A DNA stretch of 64,000 nucleotides from Pedococcus aerophilus (GCF_039532215.1 NZ_BAAARN010000001.1:62001-126000), one strand, 5' to 3'. Positions 1 to 9,254 are shown, counted from the first letter of the stretch. Numbers and translations are program-made. The notes: a model not told the origin generated them from the letters alone.

Positions 1-412
1 TGGCCTTGCGGCACCGCAGATCGGCGTGGGCCTGCGCGTGTTCACGTACTGGATCGACGGCGAGCTCGGGCACCTCGTCAACCCCGACCTGTCGCTGTCC
101 GACGAGATGCAGGACGGCGAGGAGGGCTGCCTGTCGTTCCCCGGCATGAAGTTCGAGACGCCGCGGTCGCTGCGGGTGGTGGCCAAGGGCTTCAACCAGT
201 TCGGGGAGCCGGTCCTCATCGAGGGCTCCGAGCTCATGGCCCGCTGCATCCAGCACGAGACCGACCACCTCGACGGCATCTTGTTCATCGACCGGATGGA
301 CCGCGAGCAGCGCAAGCTCGCCATGCGGGCGATCCGCGAGGCCCAGTGGTCGGGCGAGGCCGCGCCCACCGTCAAGGTCAGCCCGCACGCGACGTTCGGC
401 AGGAGCCTGTGA
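1..412 (+). CDS. def: peptide deformylase, 5' end cut by window edge
   Basis: Removes the formyl group from the N-terminal methionine of new proteins. The frame is open from base 2, so the gene starts outside the window; an internal ATG at 26 is not the true start. All three family motifs are visible: GLAAPQ at the very edge (motif 1), EGCLS (motif 2, whose Cys binds the metal) and HETDH (motif 3, two metal-binding His plus the catalytic Glu). The C-terminal tail after the last helix is short. Its TGA overlaps the GTG of fmt by 4 bases, so deformylase and formyltransferase are translationally coupled, a common pairing because they act at opposite ends of the same formylation cycle. Confidence 0.95.
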   Translation, partial: GLAAPQIGVGLRVFTYWIDGELGHLVNPDLSLSDEMQDGEEGCLSFPGMKFETPRSLRVVAKGFNQFGEPVLIEGSELMARCIQHETDHLDGILFIDRMDREQRKLAMRAIREAQWSGEAAPTVKVSPHATFGRSL

Positions 413-1365
413 GCCTGCGCCTCGTCTTCGCCGGTACCCCCGAGGTCGCGGTCCCGGCCCTGGCCGCACTCCATGCCTCCGAGCACGAGGTGGTCGCGGT
501 CGTCACGCGACCGGATGCCCGTTCCGGGCGCGGCCGTGGCCTCGCCCAGTCACCGGTCCGGCAGTGGGCGCAGGAGCACGGCATCGAGGTGCTCACCCCG
601 CGCAAGCCCGGGGAGGAGGACTTCCTCGAGCGGTTGCGCGAGCTCGAGCCCGACGTGTGCCCCGTCGTGGCGTACGGCGCGCTCATCCCGCGCGTGGCTC
701 TCGACGTCCCCCGCCACGGCTGGGTCAACCTGCACTTCTCGCTGCTCCCTGCATGGCGCGGCGCGGCCCCGGTCCAGCACGCGCTCATGGCCGGCGACGA
801 GATGACCGGTGCGTCCACCTTCCTCATCGAGCAGGGCCTGGACACCGGCCCGGTGTATGGCGTGATGACCGAACGCGTCCGTCCCACCGACACCTCCGGT
901 GACCTCCTGGGTCGTCTCGCCGAAGGGGGAGCCGGGCTGCTCGTGGCGACGATGGACGGGATCGAGGACGGTTCGCTGCGACCCGTGCCGCAGAGCCCCG
1001 AGGGGGTCTCGCTGGCGCCCAAGATCGAGGTGGCCGACGCGCAGGTCCGGTGGGACAGGCCTGCCGTCGCGGTCGACAGGCTCGTCCGCGGCTGTACCCC
1101 GGCACCGGGTGCCTGGACGACGTTTCGCGGCGAGCGGGTCAAGCTGGCGCCGGTCTCGCTGACCGCCGCCGACGCCCCCGAGGGCCTGGCCCCCGGCGAG
1201 GTCGTCGCGGGCAAACGTGAGGTCTGGGTCGGCACCGGGACCACCCCGGTCCTGCTCGGCCAGGTGCGCCCGCACGGCAAGAAGGACATGGCCGCCCCCG
1301 ACTGGGCGCGCGGCACCCGCATCGCACGAGGAGAGTCCTTCACCATGGTCGAGGCACAGGCATGA
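409..1365 (+). CDS. fmt: methionyl-tRNA formyltransferase
   Basis: Transfers a formyl group from 10-formyl-tetrahydrofolate to initiator Met-tRNA. The protein is 318 residues, the usual length. The start is the GTG at 409, which overlaps the def stop; starts further upstream would run deep into def. The N-terminal Rossmann domain opens with RLVFAGTPE, and the catalytic triad is visible as N107 and H109 (in NLHFSLLP) and D145 (in LDTGPVY). The C-terminal tRNA-binding domain follows from about residue 205. The stop overlaps the rsmB start (ATGA), giving a def-fmt-rsmB unit that joins translation initiation with rRNA modification, an arrangement also found in many other bacteria. Confidence 0.96.
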   Translation: MSLRLVFAGTPEVAVPALAALHASEHEVVAVVTRPDARSGRGRGLAQSPVRQWAQEHGIEVLTPRKPGEEDFLERLRELEPDVCPVVAYGALIPRVALDVPRHGWVNLHFSLLPAWRGAAPVQHALMAGDEMTGASTFLIEQGLDTGPVYGVMTERVRPTDTSGDLLGRLAEGGAGLLVATMDGIEDGSLRPVPQSPEGVSLAPKIEVADAQVRWDRPAVAVDRLVRGCTPAPGAWTTFRGERVKLAPVSLTAADAPEGLAPGEVVAGKREVWVGTGTTPVLLGQVRPHGKKDMAAPDWARGTRIARGESFTMVEAQA

Positions 1366-2969
1366 GCGAGTCCGACGGCGGCGGCCGGCGCGACGACAAC
1401 CGCAGCGGTCGACCCGACGACAACCGCCGCGGCGGCCCGGGTGGGCGGGACGGCGAACGTCGTGCCGCTGGTCCTCGACGGAACGCCCAGGGGCGGCAGC
1501 GTCCCGAGCGCGCGCACGGCGGGCGGGAGCGCTCGGCGCAGAAGCCGAGCGAACGCGGCCGCACGAGCGACCCGCAGCGGCTCGCCGCCTACACGGTGAT
1601 GCGTGCTGTCGCCGACGGGGCCTACGCCAACCTCGAGCTCCCGAAGGTGTTGCGGGACAAGGACATCCGAGGCCGGGACGCCGCGTTCACGACCGAGCTG
1701 GTCTACGGCGCGGTCCGCATGCACGGCCTCTACGACCCGATCATCTCCGTCGCCGCCGCACGACCGATCGCGAAGATCGACGAGAACGTCGTCGACACGC
1801 TGCGCCTCGGTGCGCACCAGCTGCTCGGCATGCGTGTCCCCACCCACGCCGCGGTCGACGAGACGGTGGCCCTGGCCCGCAAGGTCAACGGTGCGGGCGC
1901 TGCCGGGTTCGTCAACGCCGTGATGCGCCGCATCAGCGAGCGCGACCTCGACGCGTGGCTGGCCGAGGTCGTCCCGACGAACGGTGACCTCACGGCCCGG
2001 CTCGCCGTCGAGCACTCCCACCCGGAGTGGGTGGTCAAGGCCTTGCGCGCCGCCCTGCTCGGCCACGGCGCAGCCACGGCCGAGACGATCGACGACGACC
2101 TCAGCTCGCTCGTCGCCTCGGACAACGACCCGGCCAAGGTCTCCCTCGTCGCACGCCCTGGCCTCAGCAGCGTCAGTGAGCTCGTCGACGACGGCGCCGA
2201 GGCCTCGTGGCTCTCCCCGGTCGGTGCGATCCTTCCCGGAGGTGACCCGGGCGCCATACGGGCGGTGCGTGAGGGGCGAGCCGCGGTCCAGGACGAGGGC
2301 TCGCAGCTGCTCGCCCTCGCCCTCGCCGCGGTGCCGGTCGAGGCCGAGGCACCCGAGCAGTGGCTGGACCTCTGCGCGGGTCCCGGTGGCAAGGCGGGAC
2401 TGCTGGCCGCGCTGGCGCTGCAGGCCGGCGCCGACCTCACGGCCAACGAGGTGACCGAGCACCGTACGGAGCTCGTGCGACAGACCCTGCGCCCGGCCCT
2501 GCTCCAGGCCGGTGCCCACGGTCGGACGATCGACGTACGTACCGGTGACGGCAGGTTCTACGGCGAGGACGAGCCCGGTCGCTACCACCGTGTCCTCGTC
2601 GACGCGCCGTGCACCGGCCTCGGTGCGCTGCGCCGCCGTCCCGAGGCCCGCTGGCGTCGGACCCCGGCCGACCTCGCCGACCTCGGGGCCCTGCAGCGCG
2701 AGCTCCTGGCGTCGGCCATCGACGCCACGGCGCCCGGTGGCGTCATCGCCTACGCCACGTGCAGCCCGCACCTGGCCGAGACGCAGTTCGTCGTGCGCGA
2801 CGTCACCCGCAAGCGCGACGACGTCGAGCTCCTGGATGCCCGCGAGTACCTGCGTGACGCCTCGGGCGAGGTCGTGGACGTGCCCGGGGGCGGCAAGACC
2901 GTCCAGCTGTGGCCGCACCTGCACGGTACCGACGGCATGTTCCTGGCCCTCCTGCGCAAGACCCGCTGA
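1362..2969 (+). CDS. rsmB: 16S rRNA (cytosine-5)-methyltransferase RsmB
   Basis: SAM-dependent enzyme of the RsmB/Fmu family that makes 5-methylcytosine in 16S rRNA. At 535 residues it is longer than E. coli RsmB because of a charged Arg/Gly/Asp-rich N-terminal tail of about 65 residues, typical of high-GC actinobacteria. A NusB-like RNA-binding domain follows (about 70-200). The methyltransferase domain shows the SAM-binding DLCAGPGGK, the first conserved cysteine in [19 protein letters not shown], and the second cysteine in [11 protein letters not shown]. The start ATG overlaps the fmt stop. The gene ends 23 bases from the convergent TPR gene, with no clear hairpin between them. Confidence 0.95.
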   Translation: MSESDGGGRRDDNRSGRPDDNRRGGPGGRDGERRAAGPRRNAQGRQRPERAHGGRERSAQKPSERGRTSDPQRLAAYTVMRAVADGAYANLELPKVLRDKDIRGRDAAFTTELVYGAVRMHGLYDPIISVAAARPIAKIDENVVDTLRLGAHQLLGMRVPTHAAVDETVALARKVNGAGAAGFVNAVMRRISERDLDAWLAEVVPTNGDLTARLAVEHSHPEWVVKALRAALLGHGAATAETIDDDLSSLVASDNDPAKVSLVARPGLSSVSELVDDGAEASWLSPVGAILPGGDPGAIRAVREGRAAVQDEGSQLLALALAAVPVEAEAPEQWLDLCAGPGGKAGLLAALALQAGADLTANEVTEHRTELVRQTLRPALLQAGAHGRTIDVRTGDGRFYGEDEPGRYHRVLVDAPCTGLGALRRRPEARWRRTPADLADLGALQRELLASAIDATAPGGVIAYATCSPHLAETQFVVRDVTRKRDDVELLDAREYLRDASGEVVDVPGGGKTVQLWPHLHGTDGMFLALLRKTR

Positions 2970-2992
2970 GCAGTCCTCACCCCGGGCGGCTC

Positions 2993-4045
2993 TCAGCCCT
3001 TGAGCTCGGTCAGCTTCGCGTGCAGCTCTGCGACGACAGGTCTGGCCCCGAGCCGGTCGTGTGCGCCGATGGCCTCCCAGATCAGCCTGCGGGCGACCTC
3101 GTGGTCCCCGAGGTCGACGGCGACGAGGGCGGCGGTCCTCCTGAGCTCGGCATCGAGGGGCGGCGACTGGCAGCGGGACGCGTGCTGCTGGGCCTCGGCC
3201 AGGTGCTGCCCGGCTTCGTCGCTGTTCCCGAGGGCCGCTGCGACACGGGCGGCGATGGCGTACCCCTCGGCGAACCCCGGGGCGTGGTCCGGTCGCACGG
3301 CGAGCCCTTTGATCCCGGCACGGGCGTGGTGCAGGGCCTCCGCCGGGAGCCCGGCGGCAAGCCTGGCCTGGGCGAGGTGGAGGGAGCACAGGGCGACATC
3401 GACCTGGGCGCCGGCCGCACCGCTCCCGGCATAGCTCGCGCGGGCGGTTCGTACGAGTCGGTCACCCTCCTCGAGCCGACCTCGCCTGATGGCCAGGTCC
3501 CCGAGCAGTCGGAGTCGGCCAGCCTCCTCGAGCGGGTCGGCGTACGCGTCGGCGAGCAGGGTGGTGGCGAGGTCGTCGTCACCCACCTCGATCGCGGTCT
3601 GCGCCCGCAGCCGTCGCATCGGACCGGGAGGCGGCTCGTCCCCGAGCATCCGGGCGACCTCGGCATAGCGGCCCAGCCCGAGGAGACTGACGGCCCGGAG
3701 ACGCGCCGCGGTGGAGGTCCCGGCGACGGACCTCCCGTCGTCAGCGCACTGGTCCAGCAGGTCCAGGGCCAGCTGGTACCGGCCGGTGAGGACTGCACTG
3801 GTTACCTTCAGCGACCGGCCCTCCTCGGCGAAGGGCTCCGCGGGCAGCTCACGGTCGAGCACCTGCTGGTGGTGCCCGGCGACCATCAGGTCGCGGAGCT
3901 GCACGAGGACGCGCCGTGATCCCAGCGCCCGCCGCACCCTCACGGCCATCACGACCACCACCAGCAGCACCGCTGCGGCCACCCACACCATGAGCGCGAT
4001 GATGCCGTCCCGCCGGGTCCCGGGTCCGTCTTTCCCCCGCGTCAT
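2993..4045 (-). CDS. membrane-anchored TPR-repeat protein, function unknown
   Basis: 350 residues. A short basic N-terminus precedes one membrane-spanning helix (about residues 14-37, [19 protein letters not shown]). The rest is a soluble, Ala/Leu/Arg-rich helical region whose periodic pattern ([37 protein letters not shown]) looks like tetratricopeptide repeats from about 85 to 330. TPR proteins act as scaffolds, but no partner can be read from the sequence. The gene is convergent with rsmB and divergent from rpe; the ATG at 4045 lies only 20 bases from the rpe start, so the two promoters must overlap. No ribosome-binding site is evident, so this mRNA may also be leaderless. The TPR call is my reading of the pattern. 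Confidence 0.75.
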   Translation of the reverse strand: MTRGKDGPGTRRDGIIALMVWVAAAVLLVVVVMAVRVRRALGSRRVLVQLRDLMVAGHHQQVLDRELPAEPFAEEGRSLKVTSAVLTGRYQLALDLLDQCADDGRSVAGTSTAARLRAVSLLGLGRYAEVARMLGDEPPPGPMRRLRAQTAIEVGDDDLATTLLADAYADPLEEAGRLRLLGDLAIRRGRLEEGDRLVRTARASYAGSGAAGAQVDVALCSLHLAQARLAAGLPAEALHHARAGIKGLAVRPDHAPGFAEGYAIAARVAAALGNSDEAGQHLAEAQQHASRCQSPPLDAELRRTAALVAVDLGDHEVARRLIWEAIGAHDRLGARPVVAELHAKLTELKG

Positions 4046-4052
4046 CGACCGT

Positions 4053-4058
4053 TAGGGT
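4053..4058 (+). promoter_or_regulatory. -10 element of leaderless rpe promoter
   Basis: TAGGGT ends 7 bases before the GTG at 4066. The same geometry recurs at a dozen other genes here. An upstream in-frame GTG at 4057 lies inside this hexamer and could not be translated if transcription begins near 4066, so the hexamer decides the start. Confidence 0.65.
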
Positions 4059-4065
4059 GAGCGCC

Positions 4066-4722
4066 GTGCAGATCTCGCCCAGCATCCTGTCGGCCGACTT
4101 CGCCAACCTCGAGTCCGAGCTGGCCCGCATCCGCAACGCGGACTGGGCGCACGTCGACGTCATGGACGGGCACTTCGTGCCGAACCTGACGCTCGGGCTC
4201 CCGATCGTCGAGGCGCTGGCCAGGGTCAGCCCGATCCCGCTCGACTGCCACCTCATGATCGAGGACCCGGACCGCTGGGCGCCGCGGTACGCCGAGGCCG
4301 GTGGCTCGTCCGTCACCTTCCACGTCGAGGCGGCCCGCGACCCGCGCGAGGTCGCCCGGTCCATCCGTGCCGCCGGAGCGCGTTCCGGTATGGCGCTCAA
4401 GCCCGGGACCGCGTTCGCCCCCTACGAGGAGCTGCTCACCGACCTCGACATGGTGCTCGTCATGACCGTCGAGCCCGGGTTCGGCGGTCAGTCGTTCATG
4501 GCGGACCAGATGCCGAAGCTCGCACAGGTGCGCGAAGCGGTGCGCCGATCCGGTGGCGAGGTGTGGGTGCAGGTCGACGGGGGAGTGTCCGCCACGACCA
4601 TCGAGCAGTGTGCCGAGGCCGGCGCCGACGTGTTCGTCGCCGGGTCCGCGGTGTACGGCGCGGATGACGCCGCGGCTGCCGTCGACGAGCTGCGCGAGCT
4701 GGCCACCCGCCACCAGCACTGA
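4066..4722 (+). CDS. rpe: ribulose-phosphate 3-epimerase
   Basis: Interconverts ribulose-5-phosphate and xylulose-5-phosphate in the pentose phosphate pathway. 218 residues, normal length for this TIM barrel. Visible motifs are [14 protein letters not shown] at the N-terminus (catalytic Asp), [14 protein letters not shown] (metal-binding His and Asp), [18 protein letters not shown] and VDGGVS near the phosphate-binding end. Starting at GTG 4066 gives the family's usual N-terminus (M-V-Q-I-x-PSIL); the upstream GTG at 4057 would sit in the -10 box. Ribulose-5-phosphate is a precursor of riboflavin, so a location just before the rib operon makes metabolic sense, although the rib genes have their own riboswitch. 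Confidence 0.95.
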   Translation: MQISPSILSADFANLESELARIRNADWAHVDVMDGHFVPNLTLGLPIVEALARVSPIPLDCHLMIEDPDRWAPRYAEAGGSSVTFHVEAARDPREVARSIRAAGARSGMALKPGTAFAPYEELLTDLDMVLVMTVEPGFGGQSFMADQMPKLAQVREAVRRSGGEVWVQVDGGVSATTIEQCAEAGADVFVAGSAVYGADDAAAAVDELRELATRHQH

Positions 4723-4784
4723 CCCGCAGGGGCGGTGAGGACCGTCACGCGGATGTCGGCTACACGCTGCGGCGACCACGCTGG

Positions 4785-4790
4785 CATACT
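4785..4790 (+). promoter_or_regulatory. probable -10 element of the riboflavin operon
   Basis: CATACT lies 7 bases before the first base of the FMN aptamer P1 helix at 4798, so transcription would begin at the base of the riboswitch. No convincing -35 hexamer is visible. Confidence 0.5.
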
Positions 4791-4797
4791 GGGAGCA

Positions 4798-4922
4798 CGT
4801 GCTCCGGGGTCGGTGCAATTCCGAACCGGCGGTGACAGTCCGCGACCCGGCCGCAGCCAGCGGCCGGTTGACCTGGTGGAACTCCAGGACCGACGGTGAA
4901 AGTCCGGATGGTAGGCAGCACG
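4798..4922 (+). promoter_or_regulatory. FMN riboswitch (RFN element) aptamer
   Basis: A cis-acting RNA that binds flavin mononucleotide and lowers expression of riboflavin genes. The conserved core is unmistakable: AATTCCGAACCGGCGGTGAC near 4817-4836, AGTCCGCGACCC, TGGTGGAACTCCAGGACCGA, then CGGTGAAAGTCCGGATGG and GGCAGCACG at the end. The closing helix P1 can be drawn between CGTGCT (4798-4803) and AGCACG (4917-4922). It sits 76 bases after rpe and 124 bases before ribD, so it controls the ribD-ribE-ribM-ribBA-ribH operon. Confidence 0.96.
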
Positions 4923-5045
4923 CAAGGCAGGACCCTCGGTCCTGTCCGGTGGTGACGACGTCCGACGTCGCGCCCCGGGCACCCGTCGACCCTGCCCGCA
5001 CGTCCCCCGGAGCTCGACCATCGGTCTCGAGCACGAGGGCAGGAC
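4923..5045 (+). promoter_or_regulatory. riboswitch expression platform with SD-sequestering helix
   Basis: CCTGCCC (4991-4997) is complementary to GGGCAGG (5037-5043), which covers the ribosome-binding region just before the ribD ATG at 5046. The same CCTGCC can instead pair with GGCAGG (4926-4931), directly after the aptamer; the 8-mer GGCAGGAC occurs at both places. A third helix, CAGGACC (4928-4934) with GGTCCTG (4938-4944), would occupy the upstream copy. This reads as a translational switch: FMN-bound RNA forms the small hairpin, freeing CCTGCCC to hide the start. There is no T-tract to suggest transcription termination. Pairing is read from complementarity; the mechanism is inference. 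Confidence 0.6.
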
Positions 5046-6095
5046 ATGCACCAACAGGACGAACCGCGCGACCAGGTCCGGGCGGACCGCGATGTCGCCT
5101 GGATGCGTCGCGCCTTGGAGCTCGCTGCGCGGGGGCGTCTGCCCGACGCCAACCCGCGGGTCGGCTGCGTCCTCGTCTCCGCCGACGGCGACCTGGTCTC
5201 CGAGGGCTGGCACCGCGGAGCCGGGACCGCCCACGCCGAGGCCGACGCGCTGGGCCGGGCCGGTGACGCCGCCCGGGGCGCGACGGCCTACGTCACCCTC
5301 GAGCCCTGCAACCACACCGGACGCACCCAGCCCTGCGCACAGGCGCTCCTCGACGCCGGGGTCGCCCGGGTCGTCCACGCCCAGTCCGACCCGAACCCCC
5401 GTGCCGCCGGCGGCGCCGACGTGCTCCGTGACGCAGGAGTCGAGGTCGTCAGCGGCGTCCTCGACGAGGAGGCCACGGCCCTCAACGCCACCTGGACCCA
5501 CCTGGTCACCACAGGACGTCCGTGGGTGACGTGGAAGCTCGCGTCCACCCTCGACGGGCGCAGCGCCGCGGCCGACGGCACCAGCCAGTGGATCACCGGG
5601 CCGGTCGCCCGGGACGACGTCCACGCCCGGCGCTCCCGGTGCGGCGCCGTCATCATCGGCACCGGCACCGCCCTGACCGACGACCCGCGCCTCACCGCCC
5701 GTCGGGCCGACGGCACGCTGTTCGACGACCAGCCCCTGCGGGTCGTCGTGGGGGAGCGCGACCTGCGACCCGGTGCCCGCGTGCTCGACGACTCCGCACC
5801 GACGTGGCACCTGCGGACCCGTGACCCCAAGGAGGTGCTCACGCGCCTCGCCGACGCCGAGATCCACCACGTGTGGCTCGAGGGTGGGCCGACGATGGCC
5901 GCCGCGTTCCTCGCCGCCGGCCTCGTCGACGAGGTCATCGCCTACGTCGCCCCCGTCTTCCTCGGCCGTGGACGCCCCTCGGTGGGCGACCTCGGCATCA
6001 CCACCATCACCGACGCCCTTCGCCTCGAGCCGACCGACATCACCGTGCTCGGAACCGATGTGCGAATCACCGCCTCCCTGAAGGAGATCCACTGA
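5046..6095 (+). CDS. ribD: bifunctional riboflavin deaminase/reductase RibD
   Basis: Carries out two consecutive steps: deamination of the pyrimidine product of GTP cyclohydrolase II and NADPH-dependent reduction of its ribosyl side chain. 349 residues, full length. The N-terminal deaminase domain (about 15-145) has the zinc signature HAEADAL and TLEPCNHTGRTQPC. The C-terminal reductase domain (about 150-349) begins at PWVTWKLASTLDGRSAA and contains WITGPVARDDVHARR and LEGGPTMAAAF. The ATG at 5046 lies behind a weak GAGGG sequence that can be sequestered by the riboswitch. The TGA overlaps the ribE ATG by one base. First gene of the rib operon. Confidence 0.96.
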   Translation: MHQQDEPRDQVRADRDVAWMRRALELAARGRLPDANPRVGCVLVSADGDLVSEGWHRGAGTAHAEADALGRAGDAARGATAYVTLEPCNHTGRTQPCAQALLDAGVARVVHAQSDPNPRAAGGADVLRDAGVEVVSGVLDEEATALNATWTHLVTTGRPWVTWKLASTLDGRSAAADGTSQWITGPVARDDVHARRSRCGAVIIGTGTALTDDPRLTARRADGTLFDDQPLRVVVGERDLRPGARVLDDSAPTWHLRTRDPKEVLTRLADAEIHHVWLEGGPTMAAAFLAAGLVDEVIAYVAPVFLGRGRPSVGDLGITTITDALRLEPTDITVLGTDVRITASLKEIH

Positions 6096-6727
6096 TGTTC
6101 ACCGGAATCGTCGAGGAGCTCGGCCACGTGGTCGGGCTCGACACCGGCGAGGACTCGGCCCGCCTCACGGTGAGCGGACCACTCGTGACGACCGATGCGG
6201 TCCACGGCGCGTCCATCTCCGTCAACGGCGTCTGCCTCACCGTCGTCGAGCACGGAGGGGGTGAGTTCACCGTCGACGTCATGGCGGAGACGCTCCGACG
6301 GTCCAGCCTCGGCGCCCTGGTCCCCGGCGCCAAGGTCAACCTCGAGCGCGCCATGCCGGCGAGCGGGCGGTTCGGGGGCCACGTCGTGCAGGGCCACGTC
6401 GACGGCACCGCGACCATCACGCACCGCACCCCGGGCGACCGGTGGGAGGTGGTGGGCTTCACGCTCCCGCCGGAGCTGGCCCGATACGTCGTCGAGAAGG
6501 GCTCCATCACCGTCGACGGGGTGAGCCTCACCGTCGCCTCTGTCGACGACACCTCGTTCACCGTCTCGCTCATCCCGACCACGCTCGACCTCACCACCCT
6601 GGGCCACAAGGACGTCGGCGACCCCGTCAACCTCGAGGTCGACGTCATCGCCAAGTACGTCGAGCGGCTCATGACCCAGCAGGCCGGCGCCGCCGACGGG
6701 GACGCCGCACAGGAGGACCACGCATGA
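6095..6727 (+). CDS. ribE: riboflavin synthase, alpha subunit
   Basis: Dismutates two molecules of 6,7-dimethyl-8-ribityllumazine to riboflavin and the pyrimidinedione. 210 residues with the two homologous lumazine-binding barrels of the family. The N-terminus MFTGIVEELGHV is diagnostic; each half has the substrate-binding pattern (VNGVCLTV in repeat one, VDGVSLTV in repeat two) and GGHVVQGHVDGTA marks the junction. The C-terminal helix VDVIAKYVERLM forms the trimer contact in known structures. The ATG shares a base with the ribD stop, and the stop overlaps the next ATG by 4 bases, so the five-gene operon is coupled throughout. Confidence 0.96.
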   Translation: MFTGIVEELGHVVGLDTGEDSARLTVSGPLVTTDAVHGASISVNGVCLTVVEHGGGEFTVDVMAETLRRSSLGALVPGAKVNLERAMPASGRFGGHVVQGHVDGTATITHRTPGDRWEVVGFTLPPELARYVVEKGSITVDGVSLTVASVDDTSFTVSLIPTTLDLTTLGHKDVGDPVNLEVDVIAKYVERLMTQQAGAADGDAAQEDHA

Positions 6728-7434
6728 ACCTGCTCGACCGCCTCTTCGAGGCCCAGCTGACCATCGGCTCGCAGCACATCCTGTGGCGCGAGATCGTCGG
6801 CAACGCCTTCGGGTTCGCCTCGGCCATCGGCGGCATGCGGCGACGCGTGTGGGCCTGGCCGGTGGGCATCGTCGGCAACGCGCTGCTGTTCACCGTGTTC
6901 TTCGGCGTCGCCTTCTCCAACCCTCAGCACACCACCCTCTACGGCCAGGCCGGCCGCCAGGTCTTCTTCATCATCACGAGCATCTACGGCTGGCTGCTGT
7001 GGCGGCAGGTGCGGCGGGCCAACCGGGCCGAGGGCACCGACCGCCCGGCGATCACCCCTCGCTGGGCGACCGCCCGCGAACGGCTGGCCTACCTCGGGTT
7101 CTGGGTCGCCGGAGTGGTCGTCCTCCAGTGGGTTTTCGCCGCCATCGGGGCGGGCTGGCCGGCGCCCCGCTGGTACTTCTGGTGCGACGCCTGGATCTTC
7201 GTGGGGTCGATCGTCGCCACCTATGCGATGGCCCGTGGCTGGAACGACTTCTGGCTCGCCTGGATCGCCGTCGACCTCGTCGGTGTCCCGCTGCTGGTGC
7301 ACTCCAAGTTCTATCCCTCGGCGGTCCTGTATGCCGTGTACGGCGCCCTGGTCGTCTACGGCTTCTTCGTGTGGCTCAAGGCATCCCGCGAGGAGACGCA
7401 GCCTGATCGCGAGCTGGCCGGGGTGGGGGCATGA
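6724..7434 (+). CDS. ribM: PnuC-family riboflavin transporter RibM/PnuX
   Basis: 236 residues with about seven hydrophobic membrane segments and the tryptophan-rich character of the PnuC fold (WAWPVGIVGNALLF, SIYGWLLWRQV, WYFWCDAWIFVGS). PnuC proteins classically carry nicotinamide riboside, but the branch found inside FMN-riboswitch operons of actinobacteria (RibM/PnuX of Corynebacterium glutamicum and Streptomyces davaonensis) carries riboflavin. Its position between ribE and ribBA, with ATGA overlaps on both sides, matches the ribB-ribM-ribA-ribH order of Streptomyces and supports riboflavin uptake. Family membership is read from sequence; substrate is inferred from context. No energy-coupling domain is present, consistent with facilitated transport and metabolic trapping. 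Confidence 0.85.
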   Translation: MNLLDRLFEAQLTIGSQHILWREIVGNAFGFASAIGGMRRRVWAWPVGIVGNALLFTVFFGVAFSNPQHTTLYGQAGRQVFFIITSIYGWLLWRQVRRANRAEGTDRPAITPRWATARERLAYLGFWVAGVVVLQWVFAAIGAGWPAPRWYFWCDAWIFVGSIVATYAMARGWNDFWLAWIAVDLVGVPLLVHSKFYPSAVLYAVYGALVVYGFFVWLKASREETQPDRELAGVGA

Positions 7435-8660
7435 GCCGCCTCGCGACCATCGAGCAGGCCCTCCAGGCGCTGCGCGACGGCCGCCCGGTCCTCGTGACCG
7501 ACAGCGAGGACCGCGAGAACGAGGGTGACGTCGTGCTCGCCGCCGAGACCCTTACCGACGAGTGGTTGGCGTGGACGATCCGCCACACGAGCGGCTACCT
7601 CTGCGCGCCGGTGACCGGCGAGACGGCCGACCGCCTGGGCCTGCCGCTGATGGTCGCCGACAACCGCGACCCCCGCCGCACCGCCTACACGGTCACGGTC
7701 GACGCCGCGGTCGGGGTGACCACCGGCATCAGTGCCGTCGACCGTGCCCGCACGATCCGGCTGCTCGCCGACCCGGCCTCCACCGCTGACTCCTTCGTCC
7801 GGCCCGGGCACGTGATCCCGTTGCGCGCCAAAGACGGTGGCGTCCTCGAGCGTCCCGGTCACACCGAGGCGGCGGTCGACCTGTGCCGCCTCGCCGGGCT
7901 GGCTCCGGTGGGGGCGATCGGTGAGCTGGTCAACGACGACGGCACGATGATGCGCCTGCCCGAGGTCCTCGACGCGGGTGCCCGGGCCGACCTCCCGGTG
8001 GTGACGATCGCCCAGCTCATCGCGTGGCGACAGCGCCACGACCGCGTCCGGCGGCTCGCCGAGACCGAGCTCCCCACCGCCCACGGCACCTTCCGGGCCG
8101 TCGGCTACCGCGACGTCGTCACCGGTGCCGAGCACCTCGCCCTCGTGAGCCCCCGTGGCTTGTCCGGACGAGCGCCGTTGGTGCGCCTGCACTCCGAGTG
8201 CCTCACCGGTGACACCTTCGGCTCCCAGCGGTGCGACTGCGGCCCCCAGCTGGAGCGGGCCCTGGAGCGGGTTGCCGCCGAGGGTGGCGTGGTGGTGTAC
8301 CTGCGAGGCCACGAGGGACGGGGTGTGGGCCTGGTGGCCAAGCTCCAGGCGTACGCCCTCCAGGACCAGGGCCTCGACACCGTCGACGCCCAGGTCGAGC
8401 TCGGCCTGCCCATCGACGCGAGGGAGTATGCCGCCGGCGCAGCCGTGCTCGTCGACCTCGGCATCGAAGCCGTGCGGCTCCTGACGAACAACCCGCTCAA
8501 GGTCGAGGCCCTGCGCGAGCACGGCATCGAGGTGCCCGCCGTCGAGCCCATCAGCATCGCGCCGTTGCCGACCAACGAGCACTACCTGCGCACCAAGCGC
8601 GACCGGATGGGACACCGCCTGGTCATCGAGAGCACTGACGTGAGTGGAGCAGCAGGATGA
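7431..8660 (+). CDS. ribBA: bifunctional DHBP synthase / GTP cyclohydrolase II
   Basis: Makes both riboflavin precursors: dihydroxybutanone phosphate from ribulose-5-phosphate (N-terminal half) and the pyrimidine from GTP (C-terminal half). 409 residues. The RibB domain (about 1-200) shows the acidic metal loop [20 protein letters not shown] and GHTEAAVDL. The RibA domain (about 205-409) has the zinc site [17 protein letters not shown], the GTP-binding [10 protein letters not shown] and the C-terminal [10 protein letters not shown]. Both halves look intact, unlike some actinobacterial proteins in which one half is degenerate. Starts on the ATGA overlap with ribM and stops on the ATGA overlap with ribH. 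Confidence 0.96.
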   Translation: MSRLATIEQALQALRDGRPVLVTDSEDRENEGDVVLAAETLTDEWLAWTIRHTSGYLCAPVTGETADRLGLPLMVADNRDPRRTAYTVTVDAAVGVTTGISAVDRARTIRLLADPASTADSFVRPGHVIPLRAKDGGVLERPGHTEAAVDLCRLAGLAPVGAIGELVNDDGTMMRLPEVLDAGARADLPVVTIAQLIAWRQRHDRVRRLAETELPTAHGTFRAVGYRDVVTGAEHLALVSPRGLSGRAPLVRLHSECLTGDTFGSQRCDCGPQLERALERVAAEGGVVVYLRGHEGRGVGLVAKLQAYALQDQGLDTVDAQVELGLPIDAREYAAGAAVLVDLGIEAVRLLTNNPLKVEALREHGIEVPAVEPISIAPLPTNEHYLRTKRDRMGHRLVIESTDVSGAAG

Positions 8661-9127
8661 GTGGACACGGAGCCCCGACCATCGCGGTGGACGGCACGGG
8701 CCTGAGGGTCGCGATCGTCGCGGCGTCGTGGCACGACGTGGTCATGGACGGGCTCGTGGCAGGTGCGGTCCGCGGCCTCGCCGACGCGGGGATCGAGAGC
8801 CCTGCGGTGGTCCGTGTCCCCGGCGCAGTAGAGCTGAGTGTCGCCTGCGCCCGGCTCGCCCCGACCCACGACGCGCTCGTCGCCCTTGGCGTCGTCATCC
8901 GCGGAGGCACCCCGCACTTCGACTACGTCTGCTCGGGCGTGACGACCGGGCTCACCCAGATCAGCATCACCACGGGCGTGCCCATCGGGTTCGGCGTGCT
9001 GACCTGCGACGACGAGCAGCAGGCTCTCGACCGGGCCGGGCTCGAGGGGTCGAGCGAGGACAAGGGCCACGAGGCGGCGACAGCAGCGGTGGCCACCGCG
9101 GTCACCCTGCGCGACCTGCACGTCTGA
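8657..9127 (+). CDS. ribH: 6,7-dimethyl-8-ribityllumazine synthase
   Basis: Condenses the pyrimidine and dihydroxybutanone phosphate to the lumazine that riboflavin synthase uses. 156 residues, standard for this icosahedral or pentameric enzyme. Recognisable segments are [16 protein letters not shown] (substrate loop with aromatic W), [26 protein letters not shown] and the conserved active-site region [19 protein letters not shown]. Last gene of the rib operon. The 13 bases that code for the C-terminus and stop (GACCTGCACGTCT) are immediately repeated downstream. Two hairpins follow before fbiC. Confidence 0.96.
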   Translation: MSGHGAPTIAVDGTGLRVAIVAASWHDVVMDGLVAGAVRGLADAGIESPAVVRVPGAVELSVACARLAPTHDALVALGVVIRGGTPHFDYVCSGVTTGLTQISITTGVPIGFGVLTCDDEQQALDRAGLEGSSEDKGHEAATAAVATAVTLRDLHV

Positions 9128-9170
9128 CCTGCACGTCTGGACCCACCCGGGCGCGCTGCCCGTCCGCCGC

Positions 9171-9189
9171 CCTCCGCGCCCTGCGGAGG
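9171..9189 (+). terminator. candidate terminator hairpin after rib operon
   Basis: A 7-bp perfect stem, CCTCCGC (9171-9177) with GCGGAGG (9183-9189), and a 5-base loop, 44 bases after the ribH stop. There is no T-run, as is usual for strong GC hairpins in actinobacteria. A second hairpin, GCCCCC/GGGGGC at 9225-9241, follows just before the fbiC promoter. Confidence 0.45.
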
Positions 9190-9254
9190 ACCCGCCCGAA
9201 CAACGCTGGCTCAACACCGGCACGGCCCCCTGCGCGGGGGCGCGACGCCGTGGT

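Noticed and set aside
378-3389. 1003-codon open frame on the minus strand
   Set aside because: It runs antisense across fmt, rsmB and the TPR gene, has Arg/Pro/Ala-rich meaningless sequence and no motif. It is a composition shadow of GC-rich genes.
4057-4066. Upstream GTG 4057 as the rpe start
   Set aside because: It lies inside the TAGGGT -10 box and would add three residues not seen in the family.
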